Below, piece by piece: positions 18,739-26,790 of a stretch of 64,000 nucleotides of DNA (its first letter is position 1; each line of letters starts with the position of its first letter). The notes beneath the pieces are model-generated. The model made no database searches. It was not told the origin of the DNA and saw only the letters and a program-made list of their open reading frames with translations. The stretch is from contig NZ_NCJH01000006.1 of NCBI RefSeq assembly GCF_002278925.1, positions 310,001 through 374,000 on the forward strand. The letters are read 5' to 3'. Made by a program: the position numbers and the translations under genes. The DNA comes from Polaromonas sp. 39-63-25 (GTDB taxonomy: Bacteria; Pseudomonadota; Gammaproteobacteria; Burkholderiales; Burkholderiaceae_C).

Positions 18739-19620
18739 CTACCGGTCCTGAAGGTATTTGAAAATGGCCGCGTCATCGAGCGCAGCCAGCCCGGCCTGAT
18801 GCGCGTCCGCAAACACCTGGCTGGCGCGTGCGCCGAGTGGCCCCTCGAAACCGGCGGCCCGGGCCGCTTCCACAGCCAGGCGGGTGTCTTTTTCAAGCAG
18901 CGTCACATGCGCGCGCGGCGCATAGTCGCCGGCGATGGCGCGGCGCATGCGGTCGGAGCCTATCCAGCTCTGGCCGCTGGACTGCTCGATGACCTCCAGG
19001 GTCCGCCCCGGGTCCAGGCCCAGGCGCGCGGCCAGGGCCAGCACCTCGGCCGCCCCGACCAGGTTGATGCCGGCCAGCAGGTTGTTGACGAGCTTGGTGC
19101 GGGCACCGTCACCGGGGTGGTCGCTGATGCGAAAGACCTTGCCTGAGAGCGCCTGCAGCAAGTCTGCCTGCTGTTCGTACACGGCCGGTGCGCAAGCCAC
19201 CATGAGGCTCATGGAGCCATCACGCGCCCGCGCCGGACCGCCCGACATGGGCGCGTCCACCGTGTGCACACCCAGCGTCGCCAGCCGGCCGGCAACAGCC
19301 TCGACATCCTGCGGCGAGATCGTCGGGCACAGGATCACGGTGTGCCCCGGCTGCAGCATGCGCGCCAGGCCGTCCGGGCCGAACAACACGGCGTCGGTCT
19401 GCGCGGCATCCACCACACAAACGATGAACGCTACTGAATTGATAGCTGCCTGCGCAGGTACAGCAAGGGCTGAAGCCCCTTTTTCTTCCAAATTGGCGAC
19501 TTTGACAGGATCGATGTCGCAGACCTGCACGGCCCAGCCCCGGGAGAGGAGATTGGCCGCCATGGCGCCACCCATGTTGCCGATACCGATGATGGAAACC
19601 GTCTTGGGGGACAGGGGCAT
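18739..19620 (-). CDS. NAD(P)-dependent beta-hydroxyacid dehydrogenase (HIBADH family) with a repeat-derived segment
   Basis: A 293-residue 3-hydroxyisobutyrate/L-threonate dehydrogenase-type enzyme. It has the Rossmann motif SIIGIGNMGGAMAANLLSRGW, the substrate-binding DAPMSGGPARARDGSMSLMV and the catalytic-lysine region GARTKLVNNLLAGINLVGAAE. The substrate is not assignable. I chose the ATG at 19620 (AAGGTGAG upstream) over an in-frame one at 19644. Residues about 45-65 (EEKGASALAVPAQAAINSVA) are encoded by a copy of the dispersed 60-base repeat read from its complementary strand, replacing what is normally an ordinary Rossmann segment; the frame is kept. Confidence 0.88.
   Translation of the reverse strand: MPLSPKTVSIIGIGNMGGAMAANLLSRGWAVQVCDIDPVKVANLEEKGASALAVPAQAAINSVAFIVCVVDAAQTDAVLFGPDGLARMLQPGHTVILCPTISPQDVEAVAGRLATLGVHTVDAPMSGGPARARDGSMSLMVACAPAVYEQQADLLQALSGKVFRISDHPGDGARTKLVNNLLAGINLVGAAEVLALAARLGLDPGRTLEVIEQSSGQSWIGSDRMRRAIAGDYAPRAHVTLLEKDTRLAVEAARAAGFEGPLGARASQVFADAHQAGLAALDDAAIFKYLQDR
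19428..19489 (+). repeat. Dispersed ~60-base repeat, copy 4 (inside the dehydrogenase gene)
   Basis: GCTAC, GATAGCTG, CCTGCGC, AAGGGCTG, AAGCCCC and TTTTT in the family order. It lies on the strand opposite to the gene and is translated through in frame. Confidence 0.75.
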
Positions 19621-19737
19621 GCTCACCTTAACTCGACGCCTCATCGGCTTGATCGAGGAGCATAGTTTGGGGTGTCGGCGTCCCCGCAGTCCTTCGCCTT
19701 GTCGATCCCCGCTTTGCGGGGCCCCTCGCCAGGAGGC

Positions 19738-20892
19738 TCATGACTGCACCAGCCTCTTGGCCTTGGAGATCGACATCAGGATGCCCACCGCCAGCCCCAG
19801 CGTCACCATGGCCGTGCCGCCGTAGCTGATGAAGGGCAAAGGCACGCCGACCACCGGCAGGATGCCGCTGACCATGCCCATGTTGACGAAGGCGTAGGTG
19901 AAAAAGATCATGGTGACCGCACCGGCAAGCAGGCGGGCGAACAGCGTGGGCGCCTCCAGCGCAATGATCAGGCCGCGAAAGATCAGGAAAATGAAGCCGG
20001 CGATCAGGGCCAGGTTGCCGACCAGCCCGAACTCCTCGGAGTAGGCGGCAAAAATGAAGTCGGTGGTGCGTTCGGGGATGAACTCCAGGTGGGTCTGCGT
20101 GCCCTGCATGAAACCCTTGCCGAACATCCCGCCGGAGCCGATGGCAATCATGCCCTGGATGATGTGAAAGCCCTTGCCCAGCGGGTCCCGCGTCGGGTCG
20201 AGCAACGTGCAGATGCGCTGCTGCTGGTAGTCGTGCAGCACCGGCCAGCGCACACCGTCGGCGCACAGCTGCGGCTCGAACCAGACCACCAGGACAATGC
20301 CGGCCAACCCGAGCAGCACCGGCGGCGCAATCAGCTTCCAGCTCAACCCGGCAAAAAAGATCACCGCCAGGCCAGCCGCCAGCACCAGCAGCGAGGTGCC
20401 CAGGTCGGGTTGCTTCATGATCAGGCCCACCGGCACCACCAGCAACAGGCAGGCAACCAGGTAGTCGAGCGGACGCAGTTGCCCTTCGCGTTTCTGGAAC
20501 CACCAGGCCAGCATCAGCGGCATGGCGATTTTCAGGATCTCGCTGGGCTGGATCACGATGCCCAGGTTGATCCAGCGTTTGGCGCCCTTTTTGGTGATGC
20601 CAAAAATCGCCACGGCCACCAGCAGAGCCACGCCCAGCACATACAGGGGCACGGCAAACGCCATCAGGCGCTGCGGCGGGATCTGCGCCACGACAAACAT
20701 GATGCCCCCGGCAATCAGCATGTTGCGGCCGTGGTCCAGGAAACGGGTGCCGTGGTCAAAGCCGGACGAATACATGATCATCAGACCGGCGCTGGCCAGC
20801 AGGAAAACGGCAAACGCCAACGGGCCGTCGAAGCCCTGGAACATCGGGGCGGCGCGCTGGAAAATGGAAGGTTTGTCGAAAACGGCGGACAT
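19738..20892 (-). CDS. rodA: Rod shape-determining glycosyltransferase RodA
   Basis: SEDS-family peptidoglycan glycosyltransferase of the elongasome, an inner-membrane protein with about ten helices. The 384-residue length and motifs fit: KGAKRWINLG and IQPSEILKIAMPLMLAWW in the first half, the large periplasmic loop RDPLGKGFHIIQGMIAIGSG and GKGFMQGTQTHLEFIPERTT, then DFIFAAYSEEFGLVGN and the C-terminal LPFISYGGTAMVTLG. Its usual PBP2 partner (mrdA) is not within the 667 bases upstream, so if linked it has moved; FtsW is a separate paralogue at 37390-38643. Confidence 0.95.
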   Translation of the reverse strand: MSAVFDKPSIFQRAAPMFQGFDGPLAFAVFLLASAGLMIMYSSGFDHGTRFLDHGRNMLIAGGIMFVVAQIPPQRLMAFAVPLYVLGVALLVAVAIFGITKKGAKRWINLGIVIQPSEILKIAMPLMLAWWFQKREGQLRPLDYLVACLLLVVPVGLIMKQPDLGTSLLVLAAGLAVIFFAGLSWKLIAPPVLLGLAGIVLVVWFEPQLCADGVRWPVLHDYQQQRICTLLDPTRDPLGKGFHIIQGMIAIGSGGMFGKGFMQGTQTHLEFIPERTTDFIFAAYSEEFGLVGNLALIAGFIFLIFRGLIIALEAPTLFARLLAGAVTMIFFTYAFVNMGMVSGILPVVGVPLPFISYGGTAMVTLGLAVGILMSISKAKRLVQS

Positions 20893-21102
20893 GAGGAGGG
20901 ATTATCTGCCAGCTGGTGCTGGCGGCGTTGTCGAATTCAAGTTAACCCGGCATCACGCTGCGCCGGTGGACCGCTGTAGACAGTAGGCGCAACTCCCCAC
21001 TCCCTCCCCCCGCCCCTTCCTCGCCCCGCTGGGCGATGGCGGGGAGCTTCATTTGGCCGCGTGTGCTGCACCCGCGTGCAAACTTGACAGTCTGTTGAAT
21101 CC

Positions 21103-21129
21103 GACATGACGCGCTGCGCGCGTCATGTC
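21103..21129. repeat. Perfect 12-bp hairpin palindrome
   Basis: GACATGACGCGC and its exact reverse complement GCGCGTCATGTC flank a three-base TGC loop. There is no T-run, so it is not an obvious terminator; it is too far from rodA (210 bases) to be assigned to that gene. Confidence 0.6.
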
Positions 21130-21185
21130 TCCCCGCACCCGATCCCGCATTTGTCCCCCCACCCGTCGGGCTGGGCCGAGGAGCA

Positions 21186-21372
21186 CAGCCGAAAGCGGAT
21201 CAGGGCGAGCGATTGTCTGAGCGAAGCGAGTTCGAGCTCGACCCCGATTTCGGCGAGCACCGCAGGTTGCCCGTAGCGAAGCGAAGGGACCCAGACCATC
21301 GGGTCGCCTTCTCTTTGCTTACTTTCTCTTGGCGACGCAAGAGAAAGTGAGTCGCCCGCCGGGGCGAGACCC
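21186..21372 (+). repeat. Dispersed-repeat-like block with ACTTTCTCTTG hairpin
   Basis: Has the phrases GAGCGAAGCGAGTTCGAG, GTAGCGAAGCGAAGGGAC and GGGTCGCCTTCTCTTTGCTT, followed by hairpin ACTTTCTCTTG/CAAGAGAAAGT (21321-21348) and CGCCCGCCGGGGCGAGACCC. I recognise the wording as a recurrent intergenic repeat type in Burkholderiales, from memory and not from a search. Only one copy is in this window. Confidence 0.5.
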
Positions 21373-21397
21373 GCGCCAACGCAGGAGGAAAAGGCGG

Positions 21398-21421
21398 CTT
21401 CGACAGGCTCAGCCCGAACGG
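21398..21421 (-). repeat. Short CTTCGACAGGCTCAG-type repeat, copy 1
   Basis: Reads CTTCGACAGGCTCAGCCCGA on the plus strand. Two more copies, in the other orientation, are at 56141-56165 and 56260-56285. Confidence 0.7.
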
Positions 21422-21430
21422 TGCCTCGAA

Positions 21431-21491
21431 ACGCTACTAATTCAATAGCTGCTTGCGCTTATGGGAAAAGGGCTGCAGCCACTTTTCATCC
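21431..21491 (+). repeat. Dispersed ~60-base repeat, copy 5 (intergenic)
   Basis: GCTACTAATTCAATAGCTG, CTTGCGC, AAGGGCTG, CAGCC and TTTTCAT in order. One of the best-preserved copies, lying upstream of the esterase gene. Confidence 0.78.
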
Positions 21492-21559
21492 AGACAGTCC
21501 ACGACAACCGGCCGCCACAAAGGGACGCAAAGGAACACAGAGGGATTTACCATAGCCCC

Positions 21560-22144
21560 ATGCCCACCACCCACCTCCTCTACCTCCACGGCTTCCGCTC
21601 CTCCCCCCAGTCCGCCAAAGCCCGGCAGGTCGCAGCGTGGATGCAAGGCCACCACCCCGGAGTGGTGTGGTGGTGCCCGCAACTGCCGCCTTCACCGCGG
21701 GAAGCAATGGAAAAGCTGCGCCAGGGCATCGCCGGCTGGCCCCGTGACACCATGGCAGTGATGGGTTCGTCGCTGGGCGGTTTTTATGCGACGCATGTGG
21801 CCGAAACCTGCACCTGCAAGGCCGTGTTGCTCAACCCGGCGGTGAATCCGGCGCGCGATCTGGCGAAGTACATCGGCGAACAGACCGCCTGGCACGACCC
21901 GAACGAACACTTTTTCTTCGAGCCGCGGTTTGTCGACGAACTGCGCGCGCTGGCCCAGGGACCCGTCGCGCGACCGGAAAACTATTTTGCGGTGATCGCC
22001 AAGGGCGATGAGGTGCTGGACTGGCGCGAAATGACCGGCCGCTACCCGGGCGCGCACATCCGGCTGCTCGAAGGCGGCGACCACGCCATCAGCGACTTCG
22101 AGCGCCACCTGCCGGAGGTGATGGACTTCCTGGAACTTGCCTGA
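21560..22144 (+). CDS. YqiA-type alpha/beta-hydrolase (esterase)
   Basis: A 194-residue small alpha/beta-hydrolase of the YqiA/UPF0227 type. It opens MPTTHLLYLHGFRSSPQSAKA (oxyanion HGF region), has the nucleophile elbow MGSSLGGFYA, an acid candidate in AKGDEVLDWREM and the histidine in GGDHAISDFERHLP, completing a Ser-Asp-His triad. The natural substrate is unknown; E. coli YqiA acts on short acyl esters. The ATG at 21560 begins the conserved homology; an upstream in-frame ATG at 21461 would start inside a repeat copy. It is followed 98 bases later by the RNase II-type gene on the same strand. Confidence 0.85.
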   Translation: MPTTHLLYLHGFRSSPQSAKARQVAAWMQGHHPGVVWWCPQLPPSPREAMEKLRQGIAGWPRDTMAVMGSSLGGFYATHVAETCTCKAVLLNPAVNPARDLAKYIGEQTAWHDPNEHFFFEPRFVDELRALAQGPVARPENYFAVIAKGDEVLDWREMTGRYPGAHIRLLEGGDHAISDFERHLPEVMDFLELA

Positions 22145-22241
22145 GGCCGGCCCGGGGCGGCTGATTACACTAGCCAGTACCGCAGCTCGGACGTAGCGAG
22201 ATGTTCGGTTTGCAGTACCAGAGTAACCAAAGGATGTCGTT

Positions 22242-24311
22242 TTGTTTGTATTGTTTGAAGAGGCCGGCAAGTTTCTGGCCGGCCGCATCTTGTCCGAAGC
22301 GGACACCTCGCTGCAGGTGGAGCTCGACTCGGGCAAACGCGTCAAGGTCAAGGCCGCCAACGCGCTGCTGAAATTCGAAAAACCCGCGCCGGCCGAGCTG
22401 GTCGCCGCCGGCCAGCGCCTGAGCGCGGAGATCGAGCTGGACCTGGCCTGGGAATTTGCGAGCGACGAGGAATTCGGCTTTGCCGATCTGGCGCGCGACT
22501 ACTTCAGCGCCGACCCGGCCAAACCGGCCTCCATCGAACAGCAGGCCGCGGCCCTGTTCCGCCTGTTCGAGGCGCCGCATTATTTCCGCCGCGCCGGCAA
22601 AGGGCGCTTTCGCAAGGCGCCGGTCGAGATCCTCCAGCAGGCGCTGGCGGCCATCGAGAAGAAAAAGCAGGTCGTCGCGCAAATCAGCGCCTGGGCCGAA
22701 GAACTCGTCCAGGGCCAGTGCCCGGCGCCAGTGCGCGAGCAGCTCTACAAGATCCTGTTCAAGCCCGACAAGAACAGCCCCGAATACAAGGCGGTGGTGG
22801 AGGCCTCGCGCTCGGCGCACAAGGCGCCGCTCGACCTGCTGCAGCAATCCGGCGCGATTGCCTCGCCCTACCAGTTTCACTGGAAACGTTTTCTGTTTGA
22901 AAACTTCCCGAAAGGCACGGGTTTTCCGGCCGTGCAGGCCCCCGCCATCAGCGACGAGTTGCCGCTTGCGGACGTCCGGGCGTTTTCCATCGACGACTCC
23001 AGCACCACCGAGATCGACGACGCGCTGTCGGTGCAGGGCCTGGCGAGTCAGGGAGGCAATGGCACGGTCACGCTGGGCATCCACATCGCCGCGCCGGGCC
23101 TCGCGGTGTTGCCGGGCAGTCCGGTGGACGCTTTGGGACGTGCGCGCCTGTCCACGGTGTACATGCCGGGTTACAAGCTGACCATGCTGCCCGACGAGGT
23201 GGTGCAAAGCTACACGCTGCAGGAAGGGCGCAACTGCCCGGCCCTGTCGCTGTATGTGACGTTCGACGAAGCCACGCTGGCGATCCGTGAGTCGGTGACA
23301 CGGCTCGAGCAGGTGCCCATCGTGAGCAACCTGCGCCACGACAAGCTCGACGGAACCTTCAACGAAGCTTTCTTTGAAGCGGCTCAGGCCACGCCCCCGG
23401 CTGGCGTTACCTGGGGCGTGGAACTGGCCTTTTTGCACCGGCTGGCCATGCACCTGAAGGCCCAGCGCGAAGTGGTGCGCGGCAAGCCGGAAAACTTCAA
23501 CCGACCCGACTACAACTTCTCGCTCGACATCGCCCCGGGCAAGGAGCCGGAAGGCAATGAGACGGTCAGCATCAGCATCCGCAAACGCGGCGCGCCGCTG
23601 GACCTGATCGTCGCCGAGGCCATGATCCTGGCCAACAGCACCTGGGGCGAGTGGCTGGCCACGCATGGCGTGCCCGGCATTTACCGCAGCCAGGCCAGCC
23701 TGCTGCCGGGCGTCAAGGTGCGCATGGGCACCAAAGCCCTGCCGCATGCCGGCATCGGCGTCAAAAGTTACGCCTGGGCCACATCGCCGCTGCGCCGCTA
23801 CACCGATCTGGTCAACCAGTGGCAGATCATCGCCTGCGTCAAACACGGCCGCACGGCCGCGCTGGCCGCCCCGTTCAAGCCGAAAGACGCGGAACTGTTT
23901 TCCATCATCTCGGGCTTTGATGGTGCCTACAGCGCCTACAACGGTTTCCAGGCCGGCATCGAGCGTTACTGGACGCTCAAATACCTGCAGCAGAACCAGA
24001 TCACCGAGCTCACGGCGACAGCCTTCAAGGACAACCTGGTGCGCGCCGACGACCTGCCGCTGGTGTTGCCGGCCGCCGGTGCCCAGGGGCTGCCGCGCGG
24101 CGCGAAGGTGCGCATCCGGCTGGGCGACATCGACGAGATCACGCTCGACATCCACAGCACGGTGATTGAACGCCTGGACGCCGTGGTGGACGAAGCCGAC
24201 ACCGAGCAGGTGGCCGAGGAAGACAACGAATCGGAAATCGCCGCCGGTCCGATCTCCATCGCCGTCGATCTGAACGAGCCGGCCGACGACGCGGCCGCTG
24301 CGGCAGCTTAG
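22242..24311 (+). CDS. RNase II-family exoribonuclease (RNB domain)
   Basis: 3'-5' exoribonuclease for RNA decay. The 689-residue product starts at a TTG (MFVLFEEAGKFLAGRILSEA) with AAAGGA six to seven bases upstream, since no in-frame ATG fits the conserved start. The RNB catalytic domain covers about residues 240-560, with the metal-binding FSIDDSSTTEIDDALSVQG, then HIAAPGLAVLPGSPVD, MAEAMILANSTWGEWLA-like helix (VAEAMILANSTW) and the conserved YAWATSPLRRYTDLVNQWQ. A short S1-like C-terminus and an acidic tail follow. It heads a run of closely spaced genes ending at the cdsA-like gene. Confidence 0.92.
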   Translation: MFVLFEEAGKFLAGRILSEADTSLQVELDSGKRVKVKAANALLKFEKPAPAELVAAGQRLSAEIELDLAWEFASDEEFGFADLARDYFSADPAKPASIEQQAAALFRLFEAPHYFRRAGKGRFRKAPVEILQQALAAIEKKKQVVAQISAWAEELVQGQCPAPVREQLYKILFKPDKNSPEYKAVVEASRSAHKAPLDLLQQSGAIASPYQFHWKRFLFENFPKGTGFPAVQAPAISDELPLADVRAFSIDDSSTTEIDDALSVQGLASQGGNGTVTLGIHIAAPGLAVLPGSPVDALGRARLSTVYMPGYKLTMLPDEVVQSYTLQEGRNCPALSLYVTFDEATLAIRESVTRLEQVPIVSNLRHDKLDGTFNEAFFEAAQATPPAGVTWGVELAFLHRLAMHLKAQREVVRGKPENFNRPDYNFSLDIAPGKEPEGNETVSISIRKRGAPLDLIVAEAMILANSTWGEWLATHGVPGIYRSQASLLPGVKVRMGTKALPHAGIGVKSYAWATSPLRRYTDLVNQWQIIACVKHGRTAALAAPFKPKDAELFSIISGFDGAYSAYNGFQAGIERYWTLKYLQQNQITELTATAFKDNLVRADDLPLVLPAAGAQGLPRGAKVRIRLGDIDEITLDIHSTVIERLDAVVDEADTEQVAEEDNESEIAAGPISIAVDLNEPADDAAAAAA

Positions 24312-24329
24312 CCCCGATAATCCAGTCCT

Positions 24330-25178
24330 GTGAAGTCCCCCAGCACCCTGCAAATCGCCCTGGGCGTATCGCTCGCCGTCCATGCGGTCCTCCTGACCGT
24401 GCGTTTTGTCGATCCGGAACGTTTCAACCGCATTTTTCAGGACACGCCGCTGGAGGTGATCCTCGTCAACGCGAAGTCCAGCGAACGCCCGGACCAGGCC
24501 AAGGCGATCGCCCAGGCCTCGCTGGCCGGCGGTGGCGAGGCGGAAAAAGGCCGGGCCACCAGCCCGCTGCCGCCTTCGGCGTTGACCGAACTCGGCGACG
24601 CCAGCGAAGATGCGCAGCGCAAGGTCGAGACCATGCAGGAGCAGCAGACCATGCTGCTGGCACAGATCAAGAAGCAGCTCGCGGCCATGCCGCCGCCTGA
24701 CCCGAAAGTGGCGTCCGCCGACCCGGCCCAGACCGAGCGTGAGGAAAAGCGCAAACAGCTGATCAAGATCCTGGCCGAAATCGAACGGCGCATCAACGAA
24801 GAAAACGCGCGCCCCAAAAAGCGCTACATCAGCCCCGCCACCCGCGAGGAGGTGTATGCCGTGTACTACGACACGCTGCGCCGCAAGATCGAGGAAAAGG
24901 GCACGGTAAATTTCCCGGAAATGGCCGGCAAGAAGCTGTATGGTGAACTCACCATGATTCTCACCGTGAACCACGACGGGCGCGTCCTGTCCACCGAAGT
25001 GGCCGAAACCTCGGGCAACCTGACGCTGGACCGTCGCGCGCAAAGCATTGCGCGCAGCACCGGCCCATTTGCCCGTTTCAGCGAGGCCATGCGCCGCAAG
25101 GCCGACCAGATCGTGGTGGTCTCGCGTTTCAGATTCACTCGCGACGAGACACTGGAAACCAGGCTCACCGAGCGATGA
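24330..25178 (+). CDS. TonB-like energy transducer protein
   Basis: A 282-residue envelope protein starting at GTG (MKSPSTLQIALGVSLAVHAV). One N-terminal transmembrane anchor (residues about 8-28) is followed by a charged, partly coiled-coil periplasmic segment (EDAQRKVETMQEQQTMLLAQ) and a TonB C-terminal domain from about residue 185 (KRYISPATREEVYAVYYDTL, YGELTMILTVNHDGRVLS). TonB proteins couple the proton-motive force to outer-membrane transport. No ExbB/ExbD or receptor genes are nearby, so partners are unknown. It starts 19 bases after the RNase gene and overlaps aroE by four bases (ATGA). Confidence 0.85.
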   Translation: MKSPSTLQIALGVSLAVHAVLLTVRFVDPERFNRIFQDTPLEVILVNAKSSERPDQAKAIAQASLAGGGEAEKGRATSPLPPSALTELGDASEDAQRKVETMQEQQTMLLAQIKKQLAAMPPPDPKVASADPAQTEREEKRKQLIKILAEIERRINEENARPKKRYISPATREEVYAVYYDTLRRKIEEKGTVNFPEMAGKKLYGELTMILTVNHDGRVLSTEVAETSGNLTLDRRAQSIARSTGPFARFSEAMRRKADQIVVVSRFRFTRDETLETRLTER

Positions 25179-26035
25179 GCGTCTCCATGGATCACTATGG
25201 CGTCCTCGGCAACCCGGTGGAACACAGCAAGTCGCCCGCCATCCATGCGCGTTTTGCCGAGCTGACCGGCCAGGCCATGGATTACCGCAAGCTGCTGGCA
25301 CCATTGGACCACTTCGCCGAGACGCTGCAGCAATGGATCACCAGTGGCGGACGCGGCTGCAACGTCACCGTGCCCTTCAAGTTCGAGGCTTTCCAGCTGG
25401 CCACCAGCGCCACCGAACGCGCCCAGCTGGCGCAGGCCGCCAACACGCTGAAGTTCGACGCCGGCCGCATCGAAGCCGACAACACCGACGGCATTGGCCT
25501 GGTCAATGACATCCAGAACAATGCAGGCGTCCGGCTCGCCGGTCGTGACCTGCTGCTGCTTGGCGCCGGTGGCGCCGCAGCGGGCGTGCTGGGGCCGCTG
25601 CTGGCGGCCGGGCCGCGCCGCCTGGTGGTCGCCAACCGCACACACGCGCGCGCGGCCCTGCTGGTGGCGCGCCACACCAGCCATCCCTCGCTGCAGCAAC
25701 TGCTACAAAAAACAGAGCTGACAGCGCAGGAGCTGCAAGGGCTGGAGGCCGATTTTGATGTGATTGTCAACGCCACGGCAAGCAGCCTCAGCGGCGCGGC
25801 CATCACGCTGGCGCCACGCCTGCTCAAGCCCGGCGCGCTGGCCTACGACATGATGTACGGCGCGGCTGCCCAGGGGTTTACCGACTGGGCACGGGCGCAC
25901 GGCGCGGTGCCGCGCGACGGTCTCGGCATGCTGGTGGAGCAGGCCGCCGAGTCCTTCCTGTTCTGGCGCGGCGTGCGCCCGCCTTCTGCCCAGGTTCTCC
26001 AGGAAATGCAGCAACAGCAAAAGGCCCCGCCATGA
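25175..26035 (+). CDS. aroE: Shikimate dehydrogenase with a repeat-derived internal segment
   Basis: NADPH-dependent reduction of 3-dehydroshikimate to shikimate. The 286-residue product has GVLGNPVEHSKSPAIHARFA (shikimate-binding SKSP), GGRGCNVTVPFK with the catalytic Lys, NTDGIGLVND, the nucleotide loop LLLGAGGAAAGVLGPLL and the NRT motif (VANRTHARA). Residues about 176-195 (LLQKTELTAQELQGLEADFD) are encoded by a copy of the dispersed 60-base repeat, inserted before the conserved VIVNATASSLSG without breaking the frame. It overlaps the TonB-like gene upstream and mtgA downstream (ATGA each). Confidence 0.95.
   Translation: MSVSMDHYGVLGNPVEHSKSPAIHARFAELTGQAMDYRKLLAPLDHFAETLQQWITSGGRGCNVTVPFKFEAFQLATSATERAQLAQAANTLKFDAGRIEADNTDGIGLVNDIQNNAGVRLAGRDLLLLGAGGAAAGVLGPLLAAGPRRLVVANRTHARAALLVARHTSHPSLQQLLQKTELTAQELQGLEADFDVIVNATASSLSGAAITLAPRLLKPGALAYDMMYGAAAQGFTDWARAHGAVPRDGLGMLVEQAAESFLFWRGVRPPSAQVLQEMQQQQKAPP
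25700..25760 (+). repeat. Dispersed ~60-base repeat, copy 6 (inside aroE)
   Basis: GCTACAAAAAACAGAGCTG, CAGCGC, AAGGGCTGG, AGGCC and TTTTGATG in order, on the same strand as the gene. It belongs to the subgroup with CTACAAAAAACAGAGC shared with the murC and murG copies. Confidence 0.78.
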
Positions 26036-26790
26036 CAGCCTTGCTGCGCTGGATCCTGCTGGTGCTGCTGGCCGCCGTGGCGCTGCAGCTTTATTTTGTC
26101 GGCCGCATCGCGCTGATGGCCGTGGTCGATCCGCAGTCCACCGCCTTTCAGCGCTCCGAAGCGTACCGCCTGGCCACGGAAAAGGGCGAGCTCAAATGGC
26201 GCCAGCAGTGGGTGCCTTATGCCGAGTTGTCTGCCAACCTCAAGCGTGCGGTCATCGCGTCCGAAGACGCCACCTTTGTCGAGCATGAAGGGGTGGACCT
26301 GGAAGCCCTCGAAAAGGCCTGGGAGAAAAACACCCAGGCCGAGCAGCGCGCCGAAAAGGCCGCCGGCAGGCTGTCCAGCCGCGCCGCGCCGGCGGGCGCT
26401 GCCAGGGCCGCCAAACCACCCAAAATTGTGGGCGGCTCCACCATCACCCAGCAGCTGGCCAAAAACCTGTTTCTCTCGGGCGAACGCACCCTGATGCGCA
26501 AAGGGCAGGAACTGGTGCTGACCCTGCTGCTCGAAGCCCTGCTGAGCAAGCAGCGCATTCTGGAAATCTACCTCAACAATGTTGAATGGGGCGAAGGCGT
26601 GTTCGGCGCCGAAGCCGCGGCCCAGCACTATTTCCGCAAGCCCGCCGCCAAACTCAGCGCCTACGAGGCCGCGCGCCTGGCCGTCATGCTGCCGCGTCCC
26701 AAGTACTTCGAGACGCGTCCGGGCTCGGGCTACCTCGCGTCACGCGCTTCCACCATCGCCGCGCGCATGGGAGGGGTGGAGGTGCCGTGA
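26032..26790 (+). CDS. mtgA: Monofunctional peptidoglycan glycosyltransferase
   Basis: GT51-family transglycosylase that polymerises lipid II in the periplasm. The 252-residue product has an N-terminal transmembrane anchor (residues about 4-24) and the GT51 motifs SEDATFVEHEGVDLEAL (catalytic Glu), GGSTITQQLAKNLFLSGER, the helix GQELVLTLLLEALLSKQRIL and EIYLNNVEWGEGVFGAEAAA. About 25 Ala/Arg-rich residues separate the first two motifs, a longer linker than usual. It overlaps aroE and plsC by four bases each, so the run is translationally coupled. Confidence 0.95.
   Translation: MTALLRWILLVLLAAVALQLYFVGRIALMAVVDPQSTAFQRSEAYRLATEKGELKWRQQWVPYAELSANLKRAVIASEDATFVEHEGVDLEALEKAWEKNTQAEQRAEKAAGRLSSRAAPAGAARAAKPPKIVGGSTITQQLAKNLFLSGERTLMRKGQELVLTLLLEALLSKQRILEIYLNNVEWGEGVFGAEAAAQHYFRKPAAKLSAYEAARLAVMLPRPKYFETRPGSGYLASRASTIAARMGGVEVP

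Larger units (their letters stand above)
20893..21559. other. Gene-free, repeat-rich spacer
   Basis: 667 bases without a credible gene between the divergent rodA and esterase genes. It contains a perfect 12-bp palindrome (21103-21129), a ~190-base dispersed-repeat-like block with a strong hairpin (21186-21372), a copy of the TTCGACAGGCTCAG-type repeat (21398-21421) and a copy of the 60-base repeat (21431-21491). Promoters for the two flanking genes must lie near its ends. Confidence 0.7.

Noticed and set aside
22170..25304. A 1044-codon open frame on the minus strand
   Set aside because: It lies antisense to the RNase II-type and TonB-like genes, both of which have clear families. It has no recognisable domain and is an artefact of GC-rich codon structure.
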